Shown: positions 1-8,868, numbered from the stretch's first letter. The stretch is DNA of 15,383 bases from Saccoglossus kowalevskii (GCF_000003605.2 NW_003144786.1:1998692-2014074); one strand, 5' to 3'. A program made the numbers and translations. Notes: generated from the letters alone by a model not told the origin.

Positions 1-100
1 TCCAGACGGACACACGGACGGACGGAGACCGAATTATAAGTCCCCGTTTTCGGACTTCGTCCGAACGGGGACTAAAAAACAGTTCAATACAATTTACTAT
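1..100. repeat. End of a dispersed repeat with a strong hairpin
   Basis: The window opens in a run of GGAC/GGACGG-type short repeats (6-27). This is followed by a near-perfect inverted repeat at 39-73. The arms are AGTCCCCGTT plus CGGAC on the left and GTCCG plus AACGGGGACT on the right, with a TTC loop and a two-base TT bulge on the left arm. A GGACGG-rich stretch next to a compact GC-rich hairpin in an AT-rich background looks like the terminus of a non-autonomous mobile element cut by the window edge. I cannot name its family. Positions 74-346 hold no coding sequence I can support. Confidence 0.5.
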
Positions 101-431
101 TCAGGTTTCACAAGTTTTCAGTGACAGGAAGTTAAACATATTTACTTTAATGATAGAGATAATACGGGGTCTTATGTAAGGTATACTTATTTTAGTGCCC
201 TGAGATTGCACACGTTCTTGACATGGCTCTATCTGAATATTGGATGTTTCGTCGTCACACGTCAGAATACAAAACCAATACCGGTACTTTTAAGGGCCAT
301 GCAGCACCAATTTAAAATGTAATCATCGTCCCTGAAAGATTTCACAATGACATCCAACGATAATTCCAACCGAGCGTCGACGAGAAAATGCAGGGAAGTG
401 CGGTGTTCATCTACACGAAATAAGAAAACAT

Positions 432-480
432 GTAATAGACACACACACACACACACACACATTCTGACCTCCCCAAATAG
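432..480 (+). other. Putative 49-bp intron 1 containing an (AC)n microsatellite
   Basis: The reading frame from ATG 347 meets a GT at 432-433. After an AG at 479-480 the frame resumes as coding-like sequence (RLMVAPNRRKNAARLYD) if one base is carried over (phase 1). The interval holds about eleven AC repeats (439-461). At 49 bp it is very short for an intron, so this could instead be a microsatellite-driven disruption of one exon. Confidence 0.35.
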
Positions 481-1218
481 CACGGTTGATGGTTGCCCCA
501 AATAGACGAAAAAATGCAGCTCGATTGTATGATAGAGAAATAGAAACAAAGGTGGCTACAAATAAGAATAATCAAAGAACAGACAATGTTGATGCCCAGT
601 GTTATTTTGCCCGTATGAAATATGTTTTTGGAATTCGCTGCGCAGTTCAAAAATGAAGTCTGTTCTTTGTCTTCAGATAACATGTACACGTTACACGTCA
701 GCACACCAGCTGTAAGCCACTTTTTTTTCTTTCATTGTTGACGACATTCCTAACTTCAATGATCACGACTTTCCGAAGCCTGGATATCTCATAACACCAT
801 TGGGCTATTTTGTGCTACAAGATGACGAGACCACTAAGTTCACTTGCGACAGATTAGGAAGAAAACATTATTCTTTTCCATGAACCAGCCCACTGACAGA
901 GATTACCAGGGTCGAAACATGCAACTTTGAAACGCATGTCAACGACTTGCTCCCTGTGTTACGACTGATTGTAGACGGAAAAACCATAATTGTTGACGTG
1001 GTTGATGGTGGAAGAGACTATGGAGAGAGACTTGGATGCGTTGATCATCACTTCTTACTGCCCAGGGTACTCTGCTTTTAACATAATATACATGGGCAAA
1101 ATTGGCTAACGAATTAGGTGGTGATGTTCTCCCTGACACAGTACCGGGCGACAACTGATCGCCATACGATCAACGAAGGCAGTTAACAAAAGACCAGTTG
1201 GAAGAAAAAGAATATCAG

Positions 1219-1563
1219 GTAGGAATATATTTTGTCATTGTATTTCCCAGCCATGCTGGTGGTTTAACCAATAATACACGTACTGCATTATTACAAACTT
1301 TAATATGTATTTGAATGTAACTGCTTTATGTTCTTTATATAAATTTATACCTGCATCCTAAAAAGCAATGTCGTAATTACTTTGCCGTATTTCCATCATA
1401 TTCTATGTTATTATTTGTGTAGGGCAGATACTGTTTTTCTCTATTCACGAGCACGTCGTCTGTAAAATAGTCCACTGGTAATTTATTATGATACCACAGA
1501 AAAGCGTGTTTTAAATTGATAATAATAATTTTATTCACTTTGTGGGTCTTTGACAGTGCCCAG
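1219..1563 (+). other. Putative 345-bp intron 2 of the transposase-like gene
   Basis: Exon 2 ends in EEKEYQ with the donor CAG|GTAGGA at 1218/1219. The AG at 1562-1563 is preceded by a T-rich stretch. Splicing there is phase 0 and joins directly to KTVDNYWNQC without a frame change. An alternative AG lies seven bases upstream (1555-1556), but it would put the next exon in a different frame. The interval has no coding signal of its own. Confidence 0.5.
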
Positions 1564-2047
1564 AAAACGGTGGACAATTACTGGAACCAATGTCGTTTTA
1601 ATGGTTTCCCAGAAACATCATCGTATAAAGAGTGTACAGAAATGGAGACATACCACAAATACGACACAGTTCATAATGTGTTAAAGGGGAGCTTGGACAG
1701 AACCAGAGATGCAAAATACAAGGTCATTATTGCTGAACTGAGATTCGCAGCCAAACACATCGACAAGGGAACGGGGGCAGTGATTATTTACAAATGCGAG
1801 GACGGGGACTGGCAGTACTGTTCAACACATCCAGTCCGAGCAAATAACGCAATGGTCTTCATTCGAGCCAGAAATGGTCATCACCAATACCGAATACAGA
1901 TCACCCCGGGCATTTTATAACACATATTGGAAGCCATTGCAGTGGATCAGCTGGAAGAAAAGGACTTGTATATGCAGCAGTATAAAGACTTAAAATTGTC
2001 CGAATTACATTTTCACATTCCAGGGACAAATATGGGCACAGAAAAAT
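1564..2047 (+). pseudogene. Exon 3 of the transposase-like gene (longest open part)
   Basis: This exon is open from the acceptor to TAA 1918-1920. The next 42 codons, still in frame, also look coding (HILEAIAVDQLEEKD, then QQYKDLKLSELHFHIPG) to a second TAA at 2045-2047. The first stop may therefore be a nonsense mutation rather than the true end. The central part has the pattern YKC-x6-YC-x2-HPVRA, a cysteine/histidine cluster that could bind zinc. An ATG at 1516 opens the same frame, but it lies in the inferred intron and I do not take it as the start. AATAAA motifs follow at 2078 and about 2188. The 2048-2251 stretch holds nothing else I can support. Confidence 0.5.
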
Positions 2048-2251
2048 AATCCATTAACAGAACATTAAGGTATATGTAATAAATGAAAAATGTAATTTCG
2101 TGTCACTTTTTCATGAGTGTATATAAAAATAGAGGACCTGATTATTGCCCCGCAATGATGCCTGAAAACAATGAATACGTTTGACACAATAAAAGGGGTC
2201 ACAGAATCGTATACACTTCATTCCTAAAATCTGTCTCGAGACTTCAACATC

Positions 2252-3932
2252 ATGGCAAACAGACGAGCCTCACAACGACCCAAATTTGCGTTAGTTTTAT
2301 TTCACGCTGACAGCTGTCAGCAGCCCCGTCGACAAAGAAGATAGTAAAGCGGATCATAGAAGAAAAGAAAACAGCTCAGACAAGATGGTTTGATAAGGAC
2401 AAACAGAAATTGGAGACACTAGACGTCGACATAGTTGCACTATATGGTGAGATATAAACAGGTTTTTATATACACATTTACAGTTCGGCCACGTAGCTGT
2501 GTACGTTGTACATTTCTCACTGATTTTCGTAGCTATGGCTCTACATTTCACACCATCGGGCTGTAGTCTGGGCTCATTCATAGCTACTCTTATACAGAGT
2601 TATACAGAGATTTGGATTAGTAATATCAGGGAACTGGTAATATGTAACCAGTCTACATGACTAGTATTCGCATTTTTGAACAAACATGTAGACAAATACT
2701 ACGAGTATCAACAAAACCCTACAGCTGTGTCGCCATTTTTGACATTGACTTGCTGGTATTTTGTGTTTGTTTTTAAACAATTTGTTTTAATTGAACAGCT
2801 TGGACCTGTATACTGATATTTTATTTCGTTTTAACCGAGAAAAACGGAAGCATACTTGCACAATAGGTGTTTGTCGGCCAAAACACACTTTTTACTATAC
2901 TTTATTTGTGCAACACTTCGTTACTTTTCAGGGTAATAGGTTCAATGTTTCATTGCATATTTATTTAATAACACAACAATGACTAAAGAAGTAATACAGC
3001 AGTATATTCACTAAAACTCTACGTGGCATCTGTTTGAGGTCTGGCTCACTCCCAACATATTCATTGGTTATTTAATGAGACAACGGGGTTCTATAGTATA
3101 CATATATAGTTAATGTGATTTTATCCAATTCTTAACTATTCCCATTTGTTCGTGTTTTTCCAGCAACTGACATTTTCTCCACTGTCACCATCACAACCCA
3201 CAGAACGTCAACTTGGAACTGACAACATAGGTGCAACCCTCAAATTGGCATTGGCCATGATAACTGCTATACAAGACAATGTGTACTGGAAAATGACGTC
3301 AGTAAAATAGCAGATCAGGAATATTTTGTGGACGATGGATTTAATTGCACCGACACCAACAACCACTGTCAACCATCCAACGGCTCAACCCACAGTAATG
3401 AATTCCGCCCCTACCATCGAGCCAGTCACATCACAACCCACAGGAAACCCTGCTTCAGGCACAGAGATAACAACAAATCCTGCCGAGTCTGTCAATGAGC
3501 ATGTAACTAGTTAACATCCGTCATCCATAATAGTCAGGAATGTGAGAAACATCGTTGCACCACCAACCACGACACACAGAGACACCATCATTGCAGCACT
3601 GAACGGGGACAATATTATTTTAGGTAGTGCCAACAGTGGCATAGAAATGCGATTAAAGACATTCAAACAACTTTTAGCGAGATCTGCAACTGGACAACAG
3701 TTAATTCTTAAACTGTTAGATAAACTCTGACAAGGAAGTTCTACGTGTTTCCAATTATACCGGTGGAAAGGCTCGTGTTGGGAAAGACATACTGGTGAAA
3801 CACATGCTTGGTCTATTAAAAAATGAATGCAATCATAAAACAGGCTTGTCTACAATTTGGATTGAACTTAACGGACGTGCACCGCAACAACAGTGTACTC
3901 TGTCTCAGTCTGTTTCCAGGATCCGCTTCTGA
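2252..3932 (+). pseudogene. Broken gene with TPS-rich linker and probable BEN-like domain
   Basis: An ATG at 2252 opens MANRRASQRPKFALVLFHAD. The frame then shifts (2 to 1) near 2315 and continues as APSTKKIVKRII and KLETLDVDIVALYG to a donor-like ATG|GTGAGA at 2446/2447. A T-rich tract and CAG at 3161-3163 start a second coding block. This reads in one frame to 3730 with TAG 3308 and TAA 3512 stops. It is rich in Thr, Pro and Ser (about 3326-3514), then helical: LKTFKQLLARSATGQQLILK (from about 3651). At 3728 the frame shifts and continues KEVLRVSNYTGGKARVGKD to TGA 3930. The hydrophobic LLxKL, EVL and SNxxGG spacing resembles BEN domains, which bind DNA or chromatin proteins. That assignment is inference. 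The exon junction phases (1 versus 0) do not match, so an exon may be missing. Confidence 0.4.
2447..3163 (+). other. Probable intron between the two blocks of the BEN-like gene
   Basis: This AT-rich 717-bp interval starts with GTGAGA and ends with a pyrimidine-rich TTTTTCCAG. Reading frames here are short and lack coherent composition. A small direct repeat of TTATACAGAG (about 2590-2610) is the only structure I see. Confidence 0.4.
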
Positions 3933-4046
3933 TCTTCTCTTTCCCCTTCCAAGAAGTTACAGCTTCCCGCAGATGTGCTCGATGATATCGACGGAGAGCC
4001 CTTTCACTCTCAACCCTGTACACCCCAAAAACTACTACCTCGTCCC

Positions 4047-4076
4047 GTGAATTACAGTACAGTGAATTACAGCACA
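4047..4076. repeat. 15-bp tandem duplication
   Basis: The 15-mer GTGAATTACAGTACA (4047-4061) is followed at once by GTGAATTACAGCACA (4062-4076), with one mismatch. It lies at the outer edge of the possible LTR below. Confidence 0.8.
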
Positions 4077-4283
4077 AATAATGTTTATTAAATGATTAAA
4101 TGTTACAAAAATTACTCTCTGAATAAACGTATGATTACATGTCTAAAAAGAGTATAGCACAGAGTAGTACAGGTGCGACAATAGCCACACAGCATTACAC
4201 TCACAAGAAAGGTTCCCGCGAAAGAGGTTGGCACAAAGCCAACAAAAGTAATTGACACCACCAACAGTGAGGGCGCCATACAG
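4050..4283 (-). mobile_element. Possible 3' LTR of the minus-strand Ty3/Gypsy remnant
   Basis: Reading the minus strand downstream of the integrase remnant, sequence starts TGTATGGCGCCCTCACTG at about 4283. It has an AATAAA about 30 bases before the GTAATTCAC repeat near 4050. A TG start, a late polyadenylation signal and the position just downstream of pol fit an LTR. I see no second copy in the window to confirm it. A 63-codon minus ORF across 4143-4334 gives no recognisable product. Confidence 0.3.
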
Positions 4284-4344
4284 TTCTAACCAATTACGTG
4301 TATGCGTGAATGTACACAGATTATGGGAATACAAGTTGGTGTAA

Positions 4345-4700
4345 CCAGGGGCCCAAGTGCAGCGTAAACATGGGTTACATGTGTTTATTTCTCTTTCTCT
4401 GCATATTCAACACACGAAATTCTGAATATCTTGTAAAATAACAAACCAGTAGTATTTTTCAATAATACGGGCTGTTGTATGATTACTCCCTTGATGTTCT
4501 GCTGCTGGATATAATTCCAATACTTTTCAGTGTGGAACCAGTAATTGAGTATCTTTCAACCTATTTTTCCATATCACCCTATTACTCCAGTAGTGCTTAA
4601 CTGCAGGGAATAGGTCATTCTCAAATGGATGTTTTGATAATTTCATACAATCAAACAAAGTCTTGAGTTCCGGATCTTTTAACTGAGCTTGCTGTGAATT
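4345..4700 (-). pseudogene. Integrase N-terminal zinc-binding (HHCC-like) remnant
   Basis: On the minus strand one frame reads QAQLKDPELKTLFD, then KHYWSNRVIWKNRL, QLLVPH, a stop, and AAEHQGSNHTTARII followed by KYYWFVILQDIQNFVC. This has the order and spacing of the Gypsy integrase N-terminal domain, where paired His and Cys bind zinc. One expected His of the GHxG motif reads Asn (SNH context), and the second Cys pair appears only after a frame change as CVEYAEKEK. The catalytic core (DDE) is absent. Confidence 0.7.
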
Positions 4701-5140
4701 CTCATCTGGATATTTCTATGTAGAATTATTGTTTTAATTTTGTTCTACCCTAGTCGTTATCCACACACGTTGATACCATTGGAGAGCCTTTTTTTCGGTT
4801 GGGTCAACCACGATTTCAATGTTAGAATACGTACACGTTCTCATCTCTTTAGGATTTCACAACCGCCATTATTAGTGTCAAGGATTCTTTATAATAGGGT
4901 TTAGATATTTCTGCACACCATCCAGCTTATCTTTTCTAGCTGAAATAACGTCATCTACGTCACATACAAAACCAAACCAGTTCTCATGGACTCTAAAACG
5001 ATATTCACACCTTCCAGATAGTAAATCTCACAGGCGCTTTCCATGGCGGTATTCTTTACATCCCGTGTCACTGGAAATCCTTGACAATACATCAGCTTTG
5101 GGATGTTTTTACCGGGAAAATGTTCTACTGTCATACTGAC

Positions 5141-5395
5141 TTAATTCTTCCAGAGTTCTTTAAATCGCAATAACCAAGTAAGACTACCATGACCAGTATG
5201 AACAATAAAGTGGTTGCCTAAAAGATAAGGACAAAACTGTATTGTAAAACGTACTACGGCGAGCAATTCTTTTCGGGTTGTACAATACCGTCTTTGTTCG
5301 CTTGATAATGCAAAGCTTCCACATGAGATCACTCTTCAATTTCTTGGACCTGTATTAATTCTGGTCAAATTGTAGGCATCTGTATCCAGGATAAA
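5141..5395 (-). pseudogene. RNase H domain of the minus-strand Gypsy remnant
   Basis: The segment keeps the first acidic residue in ILDTDAYN (near 5385) and the KELLAVV glutamate (near 5265). The frame around 5340 lacks some of the expected sequence. Later comes YLLGNHFIVHTGHGSLTWLL. In the family the last motif normally reads TDHGSL; here the codon at 5194-5192 gives Gly, so a catalytic-site acidic residue is lost. The longest open stretch is 64 codons (5332-5141), after which a VEHFPGKN motif follows in another frame, as in Gypsy elements. Confidence 0.8.
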
Positions 5396-5972
5396 TGGGT
5401 CTACTCTAATGGGTACTGGAGATGAAATTAATGGGTTTTTTATTGCGTCAAAAGCCACCTGTTGTTGTTCTTAACATTTAAGGGGTTTAAGGGTTTCGAA
5501 CCAGTGATACTATACAATGGGGTTGCCAATTTGGCATAATCCTTGATAAAGGACTAATGATAATTTGCCAAACCCGCAAATCGTTCCACCTCTCGGCACC
5601 AAAGGACATTTTACGAAAATTATCCCTATGCTGGCTATCTGGTTCGATAGGTACTTGCCAATATGCAGAATTGGCATTCAGTTTCGAAAACCATTTGTTA
5701 CCTGATTCTTCTACTAATGGTAGGGGAAACATCTTTCACAGTGACATTATTCAACACACCATTGCACTTTACCATTTCGTTTTCTTACCTACACTGGAGC
5801 CGACGCCACTCGGACACTGACGGTTGAATTACACCAGACTCTAGCATAGTTTTGAGATGTGCTTCTTCTTCTTGTACAAAGCAGTAGATCTACATAGTTG
5901 TTGTTTTATGGGCTTACTGTTGTCTGTATCAATGCGTTGATACAATTCTTGAAGATTTGCCTAGCATCACTT

Positions 5973-6338
5973 TCATACTATGGATATACAGGTTTTTTTC
6001 CACCTGTGTATGGTAGACCAATTTCTCAATAATATCTATTCGCCATAGATTGTAAGTATTACAAGGAAATAAATGAATAATAATAATAAACTTTCAATAA
6101 TCTATGGCAGGGAAACAGAAATAGCACAATATGGCTAGTCGAGTATGTTTCCCTAAAATATATTGGAAAATATTTATTAAGGTATATGACGAGGGCATTT
6201 GTGACATAAATGATAACAAGTCATGAATGACTAGCCTTCGCTAGTTGTCATTCTAACGTTGCATGGACATAAATTGCAAACATGATTTCTATGGCATTTT
6301 CAAGTTTATAGCACTCTCCATGTAGGTCAGCATTATTC
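5973..6338. other. Unassigned AT-rich spacer with two inverted repeats
   Basis: No coding sequence is supported. GCCATAGATT (about 6043-6052) and AATCTATGGC (about 6097-6106) form a 10-bp inverted repeat around an ATA-rich core. AATGACTAG/CTAGTTGTCATT (about 6226-6252) forms a second, imperfect hairpin. Either could be the remains of a small inverted-repeat element. Confidence 0.5.
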
Positions 6339-6608
6339 TCAGCAAGGAAACCAGATAGCACCAAACCAGTACAACAGGTAAAATGACAAGGAAGTATACA
6401 AATCAGATCTGTAAATATGTAGAGTCTGTTTGAATAAACTAGTTAGTGGCCCTGGATTAGTTTCAATATCTCTAATAAGGACAAGATTACTTCTCATACG
6501 ACAATAATACAAATAAAGTGCAAAAATCCAGACAAATATTAGTAAGTTTTTATTATCATACATTAATATTAACAAATCATGTGAAATATTATGTACAGAG
6601 AAACACAT
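6339..6608 (-). CDS. Short ORF with a 2A-like (DIETNPGP) peptide
   Basis: This 89-codon minus-strand ORF begins with a hydrophobic N-terminal stretch (NLLIFVWIFALYLYYC, residues about 21-36) followed by LVLIRDIETNPGP. The D-x-E-x-N-P-G-P motif lies at 6470-6447. In known 2A (StopGo) peptides the ribosome fails to join the last Gly and Pro, releasing the upstream peptide and continuing translation. Such motifs are reported at the N-terminus of CR1/L2-like non-LTR retrotransposons and some immune-receptor genes of invertebrates, often with an upstream hydrophobic, signal-like segment as here. The usual Gly before the Asp is Arg in this copy. Only 35 codons follow the motif, with no endonuclease or RT recognisable, so this is most likely the truncated 5' end of a non-LTR element rather than a complete gene. 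Confidence 0.55.
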   Translation of the reverse strand: MCFSVHNISHDLLILMYDNKNLLIFVWIFALYLYYCRMRSNLVLIRDIETNPGPLTSLFKQTLHIYRSDLYTSLSFYLLYWFGAIWFPC

Positions 6609-6954
6609 ATTTATGCTTTGGTTGACAGCAGTAAAAAAAAGAGGACCTGCGAAACTTTATACAATTGTCAGACACACAGCGAATATTACCAAAATGTTTT
6701 TGTAATACATGCAGTTCCAGTGGCTTTGCTTTCTGAGAAAACATTCTGGCTCTGCACCTGCGAAAAAAACATTTAGTCCAAATTAAGCAGAGGTTGTAGT
6801 ATATGTGCTCCCATTGGCTGTTAGATTTAATTAAAAATGTGAGTCTTTTTAGTACGAAAAAATATTACCTAATAAATTTATACCAGTGAGAAAGAAATTG
6901 CAGTTCACACTGTACTATTTTAAACATGTTCTACCAAAGTCTAGGATGAACTAA
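6609..6954. other. Spacer, no feature seen
   Basis: AT-rich sequence between the 2A-containing ORF and the THAP relic. Reading frames are short and without recognisable motifs. Confidence 0.5.
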
Positions 6955-7969
6955 TTCACCAGTCTGAATTCACTCTGACTTTGGATAGGCAAAAACAATC
7001 CAGAACTCCGCAAATTTCTTCAGGACCGTAGTATAACTTGCAGCAATGTTCATAAAGCTAAACATTTTGAACTTGTTGAGTTAGGAAACGAGTTAAATGT
7101 TCGCCAAGAGTCAAACAATCGTCGTACTGTAAAACACGGTGAGTCGACGATAACTCTGGTAGATCTGTGTAACGTAAAATCTTCATAAAAGACCTTCATA
7201 CTTTGCCTTTGTTTGAAATAGCTGATATGTTCGCATATTTGTTGCATCGAAGTGACTGGACTGAAAGAATATCGACTTGATAATGGTTATTTACTTCATC
7301 ATTTTCGTAAAGCTTCATCATGTGCAGAATACAGAATTTATTTTCTTTATGGCAGAGTGTATTCGGCAATGGTCCATGAAGGAAAATCCTTACAAGCCAT
7401 GGTTTATTATTAAATCAAACTCTAAAATAGTTTCTGGTGTAACTGTGTAGAGTAAGTTTGATTTAATATTTTATTCACCAGGCGATCAGCAGATGCAGTT
7501 ATCATAAATGGACACACGTTTTTTCCTTTCGTAGTTATTTTAACTTCAACTTCGCAACGAATGCCATCATAAGGATTCTGAACAAGAAGATCGATGTGGG
7601 AATCGGCAACGAGCGAATTTTCCATCAAATCCGGCTCAATGTTTTCGTTTGCGCTCGTCTCGGGAAGCTGACAGAGTCTTCGTTTTTCAATTGATGTATA
7701 ACTGGGGTTGAAAGACGGCTGTCTCCAGTTATTGAACTAAAAAATACTGGCGCAGGATGGAAAATGCCGTGAACAAACCCGGGAATATAGCTTGGCGTCC
7801 ACTCAGGTTCCCGACGACGCATTCGAGTTCACTGGCGTTGAAGTATTGATTTCTTGGACAAAAGAAATGTATGAAAAGTTACGCCTTTCATCTCAGGATA
7901 TTTCGCTGTTTTTTTCTTTTTAATCGAACCCCGGGAATGGCCTGGGGCATTACAATACCAGTTAACCAT
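6955..7969 (-). pseudogene. Broken THAP-domain gene with unassigned C-terminal region
   Basis: An ATG at 7969 starts MVNWYCNAPGHSRGS, the opening of a THAP (C2CH) zinc finger. VTFHTF and EPEWTPS follow. After a frame change the closing motif YSRVCSRHF appears, with Cys at 7775-7773 and His at 7766-7764. The second Cys of the first pair reads His. THAP fingers bind DNA and occur in host factors and in P-element-like and ISL2EU-type transposons. The next coherent block (about 7740-7422) contains NIEPDLMENSLVADSHIDLL and CEVEVKITTKGKN; a D...ExK pattern is compatible with a PD-(D/E)XK nuclease but is not proof. A further block (about 7413-6955) reads FLHGPLPNTLCHKENK ... QYDDCLTLGEHLTRFLTQQV ... 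IDC/LDCFCLSKVRV with a TGA and a TAG inside. I do not recognise these parts. Confidence 0.55.
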
Positions 7970-8341
7970 TTTGACCAATTCTTGCAAAAAATAAGACTTC
8001 GGCAATAGTATATTGCTTACAGCAGACGCTGCTTAAATTTCAACCCCACCATGCACCACGAACGTTGAACGGACTGTCATCCGTTACTTTGAGAACGCCA
8101 TCTATCGAATTTCGTGCGAAAAATAGTAACTCGGAAATTAAGAATTTAGTTTGACTTCACTTGAATTCAGTGTGAGACGAGAGGCCATATCGAACCTCAA
8201 AGCGTAGCTGCCGGGTCGTGTTCATATTTACTAACATAGGGACATTGACGCTGTAGTTCGGTGTCTTCTACACCGATTATTGTTGCCGTATACCTTTTCC
8301 ATGTTTGTGATCAAATAAAAATCAAAGAAAGCTTAGAAAGA
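7970..8341. other. Upstream region of the THAP relic, no gene seen
   Basis: No supported coding sequence. A small hairpin TCGGTGT/ACACCGA lies at 8258-8276. If the THAP relic was a transposon, its terminal repeat should lie in this stretch, but I do not see one. Confidence 0.4.
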
Positions 8342-8850
8342 ACTCCCGTGTGCTGAGAGTATTGGAGACACAAATTACTTGAACTTGAGATATTGATGGA
8401 AACGCAGAAAACTAATTATGCAAATAAGGTAACTAATATGAACAGATTTAAGTGTAAAACTAATAAGGTCTGCACAATGTACCAAGTTTCATTGAAATAT
8501 GATTAGAACCAAAAAATTAGTAATTATTATGCTAATTAGAAAATTAATATGAACAGATTTTAACCCAAAATTAAGGACGACGTCAATCGGATAAAAAACG
8601 ATTTTATTATTTATTAATAAAATCAAAAAAATATTGGAGTATTTGTAATTCGTTTTTTTTCTCATCCAATCATGGACAAAAATGAAAAAAAAACATCCAA
8701 GACGAGAAAATGGTTTGGTCCGAGTGTAAAGTCTTTTTACACCCATCCGACAACCAACTACTACGCCATACTACTGTCGGATTATCAGTTTGTATTTAAT
8801 AGTGAATGTAATCTGACGCCATGGTAAATATTTATCAATTAAGTTTCATA

Positions 8851-8868
8851 GGGGGGGGGGGGGGGGGG
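8851..8868 (+). repeat. Poly-G tract of 18
   Basis: Eighteen consecutive G residues lie in an otherwise AT-rich repeat block. The length may be inexact for sequencing reasons. G tracts of this type can form G-quadruplexes. Confidence 0.8.

Larger units (their letters stand above)
347..2047 (+). pseudogene. Broken three-exon transposase-like gene (DGGxD / PGxSAxN family)
   Basis: I reconstruct a gene with an ATG at 347, exon 1 (347-431), exon 2 (481-1218) and exon 3 (from 1564). The protein resembles an uncharacterised invertebrate family with a DDE/RNase H-like core; the family match is from my own recognition, not a search. Landmarks in order are FKNEVCSLSSDN (frame 1, from 646), DHDFP (761-775), DGGRD (1004-1018), LDALIITSYCPGYSAFN (ends 1082) and a HPVRA/CEDGDWQYC cysteine motif (near 1790-1840). 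Exon 2 passes through frames 0, 1, 2, 0 and 1, so it has at least four frameshifts, plus in-frame TGA stops at 881 and 1156. DGGRD and LDALI lie much closer together than expected, suggesting a deletion. Exon 3 is open to TAA 1918 and stays coding-like in the same frame to TAA 2045. It is a relic; whether the parent was a transposon or a host gene derived from one is unresolved. Confidence 0.6.
4345..5972 (-). pseudogene. Ty3/Gypsy pol remnant (RT, RNase H, integrase N-terminus)
   Basis: In minus-strand order: NLQELYQRIDTD (near 5960), the N-terminal RT part MLESGVIQPSVSEW (near 5830), RT motif A LNANSAYWQVPIEP (about 5680-5640), the post-RT segment KDYAKLATPLYSITG (near 5530), RNase H, then the integrase zinc-binding region. 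RT copies RNA to DNA, RNase H removes the template and integrase inserts the copy; here none can work. The region between motif A and the post-RT segment, including the expected YxDD box, is missing. The motif A aspartate reads Asn (LNAN for the usual LDAN). Frameshifts and stops occur throughout. Upstream gag and protease are absent, and the integrase core is cut at about 4345. The parent was an ordinary Gypsy-type LTR retrotransposon. Confidence 0.8.

Noticed and set aside
939-1154. Minus-strand 71-codon ORF
   Set aside because: Antisense to the plus-strand blocks carrying DGGRD and CPGYSAFN.
2354-2581. Minus-strand 75-codon ORF
   Set aside because: Antisense to the BEN-like exon and its intron; no motif.
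4143-4334. Minus-strand 63-codon ORF (LYGALTVGGVNYFCWLC)
   Set aside because: Composition is not convincing and it overlaps the possible LTR downstream of pol; no product could be supported.
5557-5820. Plus-strand 87-codon ORF
   Set aside because: Antisense shadow of the minus-strand Gypsy RT remnant, whose motifs are recognisable.
8489-8746. Minus-strand 85-codon Ile/Phe-rich ORF resembling a membrane protein
   Set aside because: Arises from AT-rich repeat sequence; hydrophobicity follows from base composition.
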